Shown: positions 9,839-19,636 of the stretch, piece by piece
How the letters are laid out: each line of letters starts with the position of its first letter
Numbering within the stretch: position 1 is the stretch's first letter
Assembly: GCF_943734655.1 (NCBI RefSeq)
Contig: NC_071355.1
Coordinates: 97,898,949-97,962,948 of the forward strand
Origin: Sabethes cyaneus
Taxonomy: Eukaryota; Arthropoda; Insecta; Diptera; Culicidae
Direction: 5' to 3'
Length of the DNA: 64,000 nucleotides
Position numbers and translations under genes: made by a program
The notes under the pieces: model-generated
The model's database searches: none
Told to the model about the DNA's origin: nothing
Seen by the model: only the letters and a program-made list of their open reading frames with translations

Positions 9839-12800
9839 ATGGATTTCGATAGCCCGGACGTAGAAAAAGACTTTCCTGGATTGTATGCCTCAGAGGGAAG
9901 CAGTCGAAGTAAGAAGGATGATAAAGATTGTAAGTGCTTCAAATGTATGTACATGTAATTTATAGTAGGATTTATTTGTTTTGTATTCGATAGTTTCTGA
10001 AGCAGAGGCGGAAAAGATTAGTAAAAAAGAACTGCTGATTGGTCGCAGAAAAGATAAAAAAGAGAAAAAAAGTGCTTATGCGACGCTGGAAGGAGAAAGC
10101 TCACCGGAGGAGGACTTAGAAACCAAGTAATTACAATTTTCATTTGATATTCGTCATGCAACTACCTTCTGTTAGAGGAGAGAGACTTCGAAATGTTTCC
10201 CCCCACAAAACTATAGATACGAATTATAGCGGAGTTTCCACCAATTTAGAGTCCTAGGCAAAAATTATTAGCGTGGTTATTTTCTGCGTCTACCACACAT
10301 GTTTGCAATTTAGCAATTTGAAACATCAGTTTTTCTTTATTGCCCCCACATTGCACCCCTCCTTGCTTGACAAGCATGTTTTCAATGTATTTAGTAAGTA
10401 CAGGATAATTATTAAAAAACGAATTTGCGTAGGACTCGTAAAATTGCTGCCAGGTGCAATACTATACAAATTATTTTACGAGGGGAACCTAAGGTACAAG
10501 AAATTAGCTCAAAAAGCGTTATTATCTTAAAGTTTTTATCATTTTAATGTACTCATGGTAATTATCTTGTGCACTTTTACGAGCTAATGGCAAAGCGAAT
10601 ATATTTAGAAGTAATTTTGTAAATATAATTTGCAGTACATATCCATCCTCCCCATCAATTCTTCGATGAACTAGTAGAAGAGCTAATAATCATGCATAAA
10701 TAAAAACATCTTTATATATTCAACATAAGCAAAAAAATGCTGCAAATCAAATAGGTTAAATGATAGCTGAATAACGTATTATTTCAGAAGTCCGTCAAAA
10801 TCTAAAAAATCAAAGGCGTTCAAATTTCCTTCAAAAAACAAAGAGAAACGAGAGAAATCACGTGAAAAGGAGAAGCCAGAAACAAGTAAGCCGGAAGAGA
10901 CAAAACCGTCAGAGAAACTAGAGAAAGAAAAAGATAAGGAGAAAAAGAAAGACAAAGATAAAAAAGAGAAAGACAAAAAGGAAAAATCCAAGGAAAAAAA
11001 GGAAAAGAAATTAAAGCAGGCAAGCGTTAGTGAGGAAGTGCTTGATCTTGGTGATGTACAACCTATTTTTGGAGTATCGTTGGGTTTAGCCGTAGAACGG
11101 AGTAGATGCCATGACACTATAAATCTACCATTGGTGGTTCGTGATTGCATTGATTATTTACAAGAATACGGATTGCAAAGCGATCAAATATATAAAGTCG
11201 AAGCAGTGAAAACTAAAATACAACAATTGAAGAAAGCATATAATAGTCGCGAAGGCAGTTGTGTCGATGAATTTGACGTTCCAATTGCTTGTGGTCTGCT
11301 AAAATTATTCCTGCGGGAGCTACCGGAACCTATCCTTACTACAGATTTGTCAACGCGTTTCGAAGAAGTAGCTTCACATTCGGAGGTTTCACAACAAGAG
11401 CAGGAACTTTTAAGTTTAATAGATCAATTACCTAGCTGTAACCGCACATTGTTGGCATGGATAGTACTTCATCTGGACGCTGTTACTCAGAACGAGTCTT
11501 ACACAAAAATGAACGCACAGAACACGGCAATGCTGCTTAGCCCGACGTTGCAGATGTCTCATCGACTATTTGTCGCAATACTCTGTCATTGCAACAGCCT
11601 CTTTGCTGATACAAAATTGCTCAAGTAAGTATAGATATTTTTACTAAATGAATCTTCAAATGCAACAAATACATCCAGAGAAGCAGTTAAAGATAGAATG
11701 GTGTAAATTTTGTTCATACTAACGACCTGTCAATTCTTCAATACTAACTGTATAGTACTCAGGGCTTGTTCGTTAACTTTGACTCAATTTTGATTCATTT
11801 GACGATACTAGCCGAGCAATATTTGACAAAGTTGTATATGGAACATTTGTAGAACTAGTTATTTATCATCTTCAATTTTGCTGAATAAAGTTTTGCTGTA
11901 TCTGTTGTAGTTACGATGCTACAATGCTAGTACGTTATTAGTAACTAAATGAGCATTCAATTAGTCACTAATAAGGTACTAGCATTGTAGCACCGTAAAT
12001 ACAAAAGATACAGTAAAACTTTATTCAGCAAAATTGTAGATAATAACTAGTTCTACAAATGTTCCATATACAATTTTGTCAAATGAATCAACATTGAGTC
12101 AAAGTGAATGAACAAGTCCTGATAGTACTGATACATGCTAAATAGTTTTCTAGCTCATTAGTTTAGTATCTCTTATCAAGGTATCATCTTGATGTGCTGG
12201 GCTTTATCTTTAACCACTGATACATAAGATGCTGCTTGTCTACTTAATTGCAAGATAAAATGTTCTCCGATAGATCTATAGTAAATATATCGTCACTTGT
12301 GCAAATAAAGATAACGCACCTGTTTTTAAGAGACGGTCTCATTTTTGTGCATATGGTAACAAGAATCGTAGTAAAGTTTTCAAATGTCGCTTGGGTAGTA
12401 TTATTGGCTGCGAGGCTAGAGGCTGTACTTTTATATCATATGAAGCGAATACGGAAATATAATTTGTCCTTGTTATCGAGATTTTTTATAAGGTGGATCA
12501 ATAATTTGTTGATAGTGTCATATGATAATAAAATGATTGTTTTCTAGGTATGTTCCTCCAATTACCGCATCAAGCCCTAACTTACCAGAAACAGCGGACG
12601 AAATTTCTTTGGAATTGAAAAAGCAGGAAAGTTTACTAGCACAGATCCATGCAGAAATGAATGCCGGCTTCGTCACAAAAAAACGTGAAGAACAGCTGTG
12701 GGAAGTGCAACGGATAATTACACAACTGAAGGTGCATATCTTATATGCTTATCGGTTAACGTACATATCTATATTTATTTTCCGATTCTTTTGTTTCAGC

Positions 12801-13489
12801 GTAAGTTACGGGTATTTGAGAAAAAGTCTGATGGCTTGCAAAAAAGCTTGGACGATACGGTTGATGGGGATATTTCCATTGATTTGAACAAAGCAAAATT
12901 GTCTTGTTCCGATGATGAATCGTCTATTAAAACTGTTACTGGCGTTTCGACAGAATCAGCTACAAATACTGATGCAAAAAATACCCCTCAGGAAACACCG
13001 GAGGATGTGGCTCTGATTGAACAGAAAATTAGTGAAATTGAATCACCAGAGAACGATCAGTCCACACTGTGTGTCACTGGAAGTGCCGATACAGTCAAAG
13101 TTAGCGATCAGGTTATTGTTACTGATAATGGATTCATGCTGCTACCGGAAAATCATCCGGATTATTTGACATTAATTCGACTACAACTAGAAAATCAGGA
13201 ACTTTTAAATTGGAAGGCTCAGCTGCAGGCTCGTATAAATGCAGAAAGAACAGAAATTGTTCGAATGAAACGTTTATTGATTACTGACAATGGCATTACC
13301 TACGGGCCCAGCAGCTTAGATTGCGCAGTAAGTGACAATGGAGACTACGAACGTTTAGTTGCGCAGTATGCGAAAGAAAATGCTCTCCTAGAACAGAAAC
13401 GTCAAATATTGGCAAAGGAAATTTTTGAAGAAAACAAAGCTTTGATTCAGATGCAAGTAGAACTCGCATTGAATCGTTACAAAATATAA
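9839..13489 (+). CDS. Rlip: RalA-binding protein 1 (RLIP76) orthologue
   Basis: Effector of Ral GTPases with a RhoGAP domain for Cdc42/Rac, linking Ral to endocytosis and actin at the membrane. Exons: 9839-9929, 9994-10126, 10788-11624, 12548-12731, 12800-13489. All have GT-AG borders and join in phase into 644 residues (human 655). The order matches the family: an FPGLY motif near residue 13, YATLEGESSPEED, a Lys/Glu-rich tract (about 85-155), and RhoGAP from about 165 to 354 (PIFGVSL, LPLVVRDCIDY, LFLRELPEPILT, TKMNAQNTAMLLSPT). The Ral-binding coiled coil follows from about 365 (QLWEVQRIITQLKRKLR spans the last splice), then a C-terminal coiled coil (LQLENQELLNWKAQLQARIN). The usual arginine finger (GIYRV) is QIYKV here, with Lys at residue 211. 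Intron 3 carries a hAT-type fold-back element. The start ATG opens MDFDSPDVEKDFPGLY, which fits the family N-terminus. Confidence 0.93.
10127..10787 (+). other. RalBP1 intron 2, 661 bp
   Basis: Bounded by GTAATT and TTTCAG. I see no transposon or conserved element in it; the 85-residue frame at 10273 is chance. Confidence 0.6.
11760..12121. mobile_element. hAT-type fold-back element in RalBP1 intron 3
   Basis: Two arms of about 165 bp, close to identical, are separated by only some 30 bp. The ends read CAGGGCTTGTTC and CAGGACTTGTTC. A perfect 8-bp direct repeat, ATAGTACT, flanks it at 11752-11759 and 12122-12129. It has no coding capacity. If transcribed with the host gene it would form a long hairpin in the unspliced RNA. 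Confidence 0.9.
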
Positions 13490-13550
13490 AAATAATCAAA
13501 TGTTTGATTCAATTTCTCTCTGATAGCGTAGTTATATTATTTATGCATTC

Positions 13551-13556
13551 AATAAA
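13551..13556 (+). promoter_or_regulatory. AATAAA polyadenylation signal of RalBP1
   Basis: AATAAA lies 62 bases after the stop codon, in a T-rich context. It is the first such signal downstream of the gene, which would give a very short 3' UTR. Confidence 0.7.
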
Positions 13557-13984
13557 TGTGCTATTCCCCAGTATTAAATTGTGTTCTATCTTCGCCCAGA
13601 CCTAGGGTAAAAGGCAAAATTCAAACTAGTGTTTATTCATTCGAATTACACTCCTCTTTTTTACACGGTGTATTTTTACGATTTTTGAATTGATCCATTA
13701 TGTCCTAGCGTATGAAATTTCATACCCCGTTTTCAAAACCTATTTACTGCTGAATTTCAAGTTAGCATTATTTATATATCACTTCAAGAGAGATAAGACT
13801 TTAATCTGATGTGTGTGTGAGGTAATCTGTCAGTTTTTGTAATGTCATCTGTATTTTCAAAAGTGCAAAGATGTGATAAATGGCGGAAAAAAATTGCAAA
13901 AAAATGTATATTTAAAATGCATGAAAATGTCTGCATTTTATGACAAACAATACCCAATACAATACAAATAATACCAAGAAAGGA
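13557..13984. other. gene-free stretch
   Basis: No gene is seen. It includes a TTTTTACGATTTTTGAATT motif (near 13674) that recurs near 14850-14940 and 41100-41150, so part of it belongs to a dispersed repeat family. Confidence 0.5.
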
Positions 13985-14570
13985 CAATTCTGAAGATTAT
14001 TGCCAAGAAAAGAAGAGAAGCATACAAAAAATTACTCAACACTAACACCAATACCACCAGAACTTAAGAGAGTCAGTAGAATACGACGAAAATATACCAC
14101 GCCCTCTCCGGCGAAAAATGAGATTTGGAATCGACCTAGTCTACACCAACCGAAACATCCAGCTCAAAAATAAGTTGGGATCAACTCAAGACCCGATTGA
14201 AGAACATAGACAATCCGGGATTTATGAAATCAGTTGCTCACATTGCGAAAAGGTTTACATCGGCCAGACTAGAAGGAATCTGGAAAGACGCACTAAGGAA
14301 CACTTGGCAGAGGTAACAAAAGCATCAAGAGATGCCGAGAAAGGTCTGAGACACCATTTTAAATCAAAAGTGGCTGAGTCGCTAACCATTGACAACGCAA
14401 AAGTAATACACAACTGCTCTGCGTGGAAGATGGATGTAACGGAGAGTTTAGAGAGATGCTCCTCCACTTTACTAAACAAAGACCCTGGAAACGGTTACAC
14501 TTGGCTTTTTAAATATGTGCCAAAACGCAGACATACAGAGACACACTCAGACGAAACTACTTCTGGTTAA
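13985..14570 (+). pseudogene. Penelope-like element, 3' fragment with GIY-YIG endonuclease
   Basis: The C-terminal end of a Penelope-like retroelement protein. The open frame runs upstream of the first ATG (14118) to about 14047, reading ENIPRPLRRKMRFGIDLVY. It then shows the GIY-YIG nuclease with the Cys pair typical of Penelope (SGIYEISCSHCEKVYIGQT, then RRNLERRTKEHLAEV) and ends ETTSG at 14570. This domain nicks target DNA for insertion. The reverse transcriptase that should precede it is absent, so the copy is 5'-truncated, as is usual for these elements. The nuclease frame itself has no stop or shift, so it is fairly young. The following ~270 bp may be its 3' UTR. Confidence 0.85.
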
Positions 14571-14702
14571 AAACTTCGTTCTCTTTTCTTTCTCAGATGC
14601 CATCAGATTCACATCATTCACATAATTCTATTAGGCTTTTTTCAGGTTTTTATTTAATTCTTAGATTTCAAACTCTTGCATAAGACATTATTCAAAACAC
14701 AC

Positions 14703-14843
14703 CACTAGTTTACCTACACCAACTTTTGTATACCTACACATAGGTTACGTAGTCCTAAGCATCAAATTACACATTGCATCTGTTTACCTATACACTTAAT
14801 TTATATACCCACACATAGATTACGTAATCTTAAGCTCCTATAC
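14703..14843 (+). repeat. tandem duplication of ~75 bp
   Basis: Two degenerate units share GTTTACCTA, ACCYACACATAG and TTACGTARTCYTAAGC. It follows the Penelope-like fragment and may belong to its 3' region. Confidence 0.6.
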
Positions 14844-14948
14844 AAACGGGTTTTTTTGACGATTTTGAAAATTCATATAATATTTTCGGTGATTTTAAAT
14901 TACCGCCGTTTCTAAGCGATTTTTGAATTAGCACGATTTTCTTAACAC

Positions 14949-15070
14949 GGAGTCAATCACGGCGTAGTGGTTAGCATTCACGCCTCTTACGCCGAGGACT
15001 CGGGTTCAAATCCCAACCCCGCAGAAGTCACGAATGACCTGTTAAAGTGACTATAATCAAACTAACAAAC
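14949..15070 (+). mobile_element. tRNA-derived SINE, family A
   Basis: It contains an RNA polymerase III A box (GCGTAGTGGTTAGCA) and B box (GGTTCAAATCC) at tRNA-like spacing, then the tail GTTAAAGTGACTATAATCAA. A second full copy is at 21915-22047 and a 3' fragment near 63010. It is very short (about 120 bp). The tRNA part no longer forms a full cloverleaf. Confidence 0.85.
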
Positions 15071-15084
15071 AACAACTTTTGAAC

Positions 15085-15322
15085 ACTGGGTTATTTCCAA
15101 GATTCGGAAGAAAACGGTGGAATAGATGAAAGGAGTTGTTTGTCTCATCTTCAAAAAGGGCTGATTGCGGCAATTATTACTGCATAACACTGATAAACGT
15201 CGCCTATACCATACTTTTCCAGATCAGGCTACGCTGGATGTCACCATTGTTACGTGGGAAAGCATGAGTGCTGGCGACACTGCGAATCAAAATTTCACAA
15301 TCCGACAGATCTTACAGAAATG
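15085..15322 (+). pseudogene. RTE-like reverse transcriptase remnant (5' piece)
   Basis: Decayed RT of a non-LTR retrotransposon, readable only by changing frame: ISKIRKKTVE, MKGVVCLIFKKG, DCGNYYCITLINVAYTILFQ, then GDTANQNFTIRQILQKC. These are the successive RT blocks of RTE-like elements (GVVCLIFKKG, GNYRGITLLN and TTDQIFTIRQILQKC types). The L1/Tx1-type element on the opposite strand is inserted directly after the last block. A later piece of the same kind of protein appears on the far side at 19822. It is not functional. Confidence 0.8.
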
Positions 15323-15394
15323 TTTTTTTTTTTTTTTTTTTTTTTTTAAATATTTAGTGTGTTTTTATTTACATAAAAGAATATTTACAAATTT

Positions 15395-18300
15395 TTAGTA
15401 TTCACAGCTTAAATAGAAGGACATGGCATCAATATCAATTCTATTGCTTACTTCTTTTACAAATGAAATATATAAAATAAATAGTTTCAATATTTTAATT
15501 CGATTTGATAGTCCTATATTCTCAAGTGTAGGTCGCAGCAGTTCTTCAAAGGACAATCTTCGCCATCCGCCGAGTATTGTGGTTATTTTCTGCTGTACGA
15601 ATGCCCATGCAGGTGCTGTGCGAGGGCATTCCGAGAATTTATGTTTAAGTGTTTCAGTCGCAGCATTGCAGTGTAAACAATTTTCTCCATCCGATCGTTG
15701 AATGACCCTCATTAACCTTCGGTGCTCCGTCTTCTCGTTAACCAGCATATACAGGTTGCTTCGATGAATCGATGATAGTTTTGTTGTTGTAATATTTGCC
15801 CAAATGCGTTTCCAATTCAGACCAGGGGTTTTCCTTTCAACTCGCGGAGTTTCTGTCCGTTCAAGAAAGAAGCGGTGAATCAGATCACTGGATGGATGTT
15901 CTCGCATCAGTTGAGGCAGAAGGGGAATTTGTTGGGAAAGTAATTTTAAACAGGGCAGTTCTGTAGGGGGCGGAGAGGGTTGATTTAGTAAGGATTGGTA
16001 ATAGGGAAGGAAGTTTCTAGTTTGCAAGTGTCGATTAATTAGTAACGCTTTACACTTTAGCGCCGGTAATTGCAGTTTTAATCCGCCGGAGTCTTTGTTG
16101 CGTGACATTTGTTCCATTGGAACACGCGCTGGTTGTCCGCGCCATAGGAAGGAGCCCATGGTAGATGTTATTTTTGCCGTGTGAACGCCGTACGGCGGAA
16201 GAATTGATGCAACGTACCAAATCTTGGATGTGATAAAAGTATTCAAAAGCACTACTTTTTGTTGCAAGTTAAGATTTCTAAGTGAATGCAGCCACACTTG
16301 TTGAGCAAATTTTGTTACCAGAGCATCCCAGTTGATTTTCACCATATCGCGTACTGAATTTGTAAAAACAACTCCCAAAATCTTAACATTTTGAGCTGTT
16401 TGCAACCATGGCACGTTTAACGGGTCTCCGTCTATGAGACCGACGTCTACAGCAATCGTTTTATGTAGATTTAGTTTAGCGCCTGCAGCCCGTTCGAAAT
16501 TCCCAAAAAGTTCATTGATGCGTTCAATTACCTGTGTATTGGTAGCTACCACTGATATATCGTCTGCGTAGGCTACCACCAGGTCGGAGCCGATATGTCG
16601 CTCCAACTGTTGCAGGAGCGGATGAAGGTAGATCACAAAGAGGAGCATCGAGAGAGGGTCTCCCTGACGGACCGATCGTTCGATAGAGAAATGTTGTGAG
16701 AGATGTCCGTTGACCATCAGCCGAGAACGCGATTGCTCTGCAATTCGTCCGAGCAGTCCAACGAAAGCCGGGTTTATCCCTAATTGTAGCATGGTTCGGT
16801 GAAGGAAAGAAAGGGACACTCGATCGAAAGCGTGATCAAGATCGTAGCTTATGAGCTTCCCTTTTTGCTTCCTCGCTATCATCTGTGCAACCCGATCTTT
16901 CAGAGAAAGAGTGGCTTCAAAAATTGAGTGACCTTCGTTTGAACATTTTTGCGTATCACTTAGCACTCGATGAGTCTGCATTACAAGTTCAAGTCGCGCT
17001 TTAAGGATTCTGCTGAGAATTTTGAAATCAGCATTTAGAAGGCTGATCGGGCGATATCCCCGTGCGGTATTTTCTGTTCCTCTCTTCCGCACTAACACGA
17101 TCACTCCGTTAGCGAAATCAGAGGGGAGATCCGATGTCAAAGCCTCATTTAATACTAGGTTCAACTCTCGGTGTATGACGTCGAATGTACGTTGGTAGAA
17201 CTCGATCGGTAGTCCATCGCAGCCTGCTGCCTTTCTCTTTGCCGATGTGCGGATGGATCTTAGTATTTCGGTTGTTGTTATTTCATCCATACAAGCTAAG
17301 TTTGCCACATCATTTTCGGGGACAGCTCTCTCGCATTGGAACGAATGCTGTGCTTCGTCGCTTTGCTCTGTCGCTGAGTATAGATCTCTGAAGTATCGAA
17401 GGAGATGATTTTCGATTGCTTCAGAAGTGTTTAGAGTCTCGTTGTTATCATCACGCAGCTCTGTGATAACGTTTTTCTTTTTCTGCCTTTCGCCTAACTG
17501 AAAAGTACTTATACTTTCACCTGCAATATACGTGTCGTTGATCCGCATAAAATTATGCGAGAATAGTCGCTGGTGAGTGAGCATTTGTGCCTTTACTCGG
17601 TTAATGGTGACGAGCATCGCCGGATTTTGGAAGTATCCATCGTATGCCTGCTGAAGCTGACTATATAGTCGTTGGTGTTCTGCATGAAAGGTACTATATG
17701 CCTCGCGAGATTTCCATCGGAAGAAAGACTGTATTTTTGGTTTAGCGTAGGATATCCACCACGTCATCCAGTTTGGAAAATATTGTCTTTGTCGGGTCAC
17801 ATATTGCCATCTAATTTGGAATTCCTCGATATTTTCTGCTGTCAGAAGCTGTGGTCGTAGTGACCAATAACCACGACCAGGCTCACGACCGAGGTTAGGA
17901 AGGCATACTCGCACAGTCAATGCTTTGTGATTTGTAAAAGAGCAGACATGGGTTGTTGCATTTCGCAGTTGGGCGCAGAGTCCGTTGCTGATGTACATTC
18001 GATCAAGCCTGGAGACGGAGTTGTGCGTGATATATGTGGGTGCGGGAGTTGTGGGGTGCAATTTTACCCATACATCGCTGAGTTGCAACTGATGTACGGT
18101 GGCTTGTAGAGCAGGGCTGTTATTATTGCCTGACGCGTCACACAGTCGTATAACACAATTGAAGTCGCCAGCTAGTAGCATATTCTCGGTGTTGTGTCGA
18201 AGATAGAAGGCTATAGTGTTTTTGAAAAAACGCTCTCTTTCAGCACGCATTGCTGAGCCTGACGGTGCGTATATATTCGCTAATGTTGTATTTCCCACTC

Positions 18301-18571
18301 GGAGAGCAATAAGGCGGCTATCGAGGCTCTTTTCTACATGGGAAAAATGAATGTATTGCTTGAGGGCTATTGCGGTCCCTCTCTTTGATATATCAACGTT
18401 TGTGACGAGGTTGTAGCCGGGAATAGAGAGTTGTGCATCTTCCACTTCTTGCAGAAATATGACGTCGAGTTCCATCGTTCTACAAAAAGTTCGGAGAGCA
18501 TTGAGTTTTGTTTCGTTGGCGATGTTGTTTATATTAATAGTGGCTATGTTGTAACTGGCAGTCTGATCCAT
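15395..18571 (-). CDS. ORF2: APE endonuclease and reverse transcriptase
   Basis: The 1058-residue pol of the L1/Tx1-type element; it nicks DNA and reverse transcribes the element RNA at the cut. From about residue 8 to 230 is an apurinic-type endonuclease (ATININN, FLQEVED, NIYAPSG, AGDFNCV, SRLDRMYIS, TNHKAL). The last motif has Asn where SDH is usual. The reverse transcriptase spans about 440-720: AAGCDGLPIEFY, YRPISLLNADFKILSRIL, SYDLDHAFDRV, RQGDPLSMLLFVIYLHPLL, AYADDISVV. A C-terminal Cys-His motif follows (CLHC, then H and C). The ATG lies 3 nt after the ORF1 stop (TAA CTC ATG), suggesting re-initiation. No disabling lesion is seen, so the copy may be recent. The L1 versus Tx1 assignment is by motif style only. 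Confidence 0.88.
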   Translation of the reverse strand: MDQTASYNIATININNIANETKLNALRTFCRTMELDVIFLQEVEDAQLSIPGYNLVTNVDISKRGTAIALKQYIHFSHVEKSLDSRLIALRVGNTTLANIYAPSGSAMRAERERFFKNTIAFYLRHNTENMLLAGDFNCVIRLCDASGNNNSPALQATVHQLQLSDVWVKLHPTTPAPTYITHNSVSRLDRMYISNGLCAQLRNATTHVCSFTNHKALTVRVCLPNLGREPGRGYWSLRPQLLTAENIEEFQIRWQYVTRQRQYFPNWMTWWISYAKPKIQSFFRWKSREAYSTFHAEHQRLYSQLQQAYDGYFQNPAMLVTINRVKAQMLTHQRLFSHNFMRINDTYIAGESISTFQLGERQKKKNVITELRDDNNETLNTSEAIENHLLRYFRDLYSATEQSDEAQHSFQCERAVPENDVANLACMDEITTTEILRSIRTSAKRKAAGCDGLPIEFYQRTFDVIHRELNLVLNEALTSDLPSDFANGVIVLVRKRGTENTARGYRPISLLNADFKILSRILKARLELVMQTHRVLSDTQKCSNEGHSIFEATLSLKDRVAQMIARKQKGKLISYDLDHAFDRVSLSFLHRTMLQLGINPAFVGLLGRIAEQSRSRLMVNGHLSQHFSIERSVRQGDPLSMLLFVIYLHPLLQQLERHIGSDLVVAYADDISVVATNTQVIERINELFGNFERAAGAKLNLHKTIAVDVGLIDGDPLNVPWLQTAQNVKILGVVFTNSVRDMVKINWDALVTKFAQQVWLHSLRNLNLQQKVVLLNTFITSKIWYVASILPPYGVHTAKITSTMGSFLWRGQPARVPMEQMSRNKDSGGLKLQLPALKCKALLINRHLQTRNFLPYYQSLLNQPSPPPTELPCLKLLSQQIPLLPQLMREHPSSDLIHRFFLERTETPRVERKTPGLNWKRIWANITTTKLSSIHRSNLYMLVNEKTEHRRLMRVIQRSDGENCLHCNAATETLKHKFSECPRTAPAWAFVQQKITTILGGWRRLSFEELLRPTLENIGLSNRIKILKLFILYISFVKEVSNRIDIDAMSFYLSCEY

Positions 18572-18574
18572 GAG

Positions 18575-19636
18575 TTAATCCTGATCACCCTCACCGTCAC
18601 TGCCATCTCGTCGTTTTCTCGTTTGTCGGCGTGTACGAGAGCGTGTGCTACTAGTTGACATTACTGATTGGTCTGTCTCATTGCCATCAGATTTACTAGT
18701 GGCTGCTACAGTAGGAACTGTGAGGAACATTTCGGCGCTATCGGTATATTGTTGACTGGAAATATTGGAGAAACAGCTGTTACTGGATGATGATTTTTGT
18801 CCTGATATAGGTTTTATAGCTGCAGAGAGTAAAGGAAACTCTTTTTCCGATTGTGTGTCGATCGATATTGTTGTAGATGCTGGAGGTTTCTTTTGTTGAG
18901 GTTGATGCTGTTGTTGCTTTTGCTTCTTCGAGGGCGGATACTGTGTATCCGATTGACTCGATAGTGTTGGTTTTGCAACTTGCGGCTTAGCTAGTGGTTT
19001 TACGGATACTGCGGCTGGTTGCTTTGTAGCGTCGGCGTAAGATTTTTGCACAAGCAACTTCTTGTTTTGCACGCAGGACACGCCAATATGAACGAATTCT
19101 CGACAATGCCGGCAGGTTTGACGCTGACCAAAGTAAGACAGATAAGTCCATTCACCATCAATATGCACCCATGACTCGATATTATATCGCACAATCATTT
19201 TTGCAACCCGAACTCCGGTTGAGATGTTTGGAAATTCGTATTTCGGATCAGTACCGCACATCTGCTCACGTACTGAGATTACATCACCGTACGTGGATAA
19301 GAATTTAGTTATTGCTTCATCAGATACGTCTTCAGAGAGGTCGAATAATTTGACCTCTACTGCCCCATCTTCCATGGTTATTCTCAGGGGAATCTTCTGA
19401 CCACCTTCCACTACCACTTCGTGTTTCCCGTCGTGTTCTTCACATATTTTTTGTGCGAGTGCCAGATCGACAACCTTCACAAAGGCACAACCAAGGCTTC
19501 GGCTACACTGTATTCTCGTCACTTCACCTTGCTTCAAGCCCAGCACACTTTTTATGAAGGTTTGGACTTTTACAAAGTCTGGCTTTTTGGACATTACCGC
19601 ATAATCTATGCGGAAAGTATTTTCGCGGCGCGCCAT
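18575..19636 (-). CDS. ORF1: RNA-binding gag-like protein with one zinc knuckle
   Basis: About 353 residues from the ATG at 19636 (MARRENTFRIDYAVM). The frame is also open upstream to 19819, without a better start. Two RRM-like halves are suggested by FVKVQTFIKSVLG and by VEVKLFDLSEDVSDEAITKF. A single CX2CX4HX4C knuckle (CRHCREFVHIGVSC) follows a TYLSYFGQRQT segment. After it comes a Lys/Gln/Ser-rich tail ending in basic residues and GEGDQD. The order (RRM, one knuckle, low-complexity tail) is that of Tx1/L1-type ORF1 proteins, which coat the element RNA. It is intact, and the stop is followed almost at once by ORF2. Confidence 0.82.
   Translation of the reverse strand: MARRENTFRIDYAVMSKKPDFVKVQTFIKSVLGLKQGEVTRIQCSRSLGCAFVKVVDLALAQKICEEHDGKHEVVVEGGQKIPLRITMEDGAVEVKLFDLSEDVSDEAITKFLSTYGDVISVREQMCGTDPKYEFPNISTGVRVAKMIVRYNIESWVHIDGEWTYLSYFGQRQTCRHCREFVHIGVSCVQNKKLLVQKSYADATKQPAAVSVKPLAKPQVAKPTLSSQSDTQYPPSKKQKQQQHQPQQKKPPASTTISIDTQSEKEFPLLSAAIKPISGQKSSSSNSCFSNISSQQYTDSAEMFLTVPTVAATSKSDGNETDQSVMSTSSTRSRTRRQTRKRRDGSDGEGDQD

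Noticed and set aside
10779..11150. 123-residue minus-strand ORF rich in Phe/Ser
   Set aside because: It is the antisense shadow of the Lys/Glu-rich tract of RalBP1.
14949..15010. Possible tRNA gene (A and B boxes present)
   Set aside because: No complete acceptor stem; repeated elsewhere with a common non-tRNA tail, so it is a SINE.
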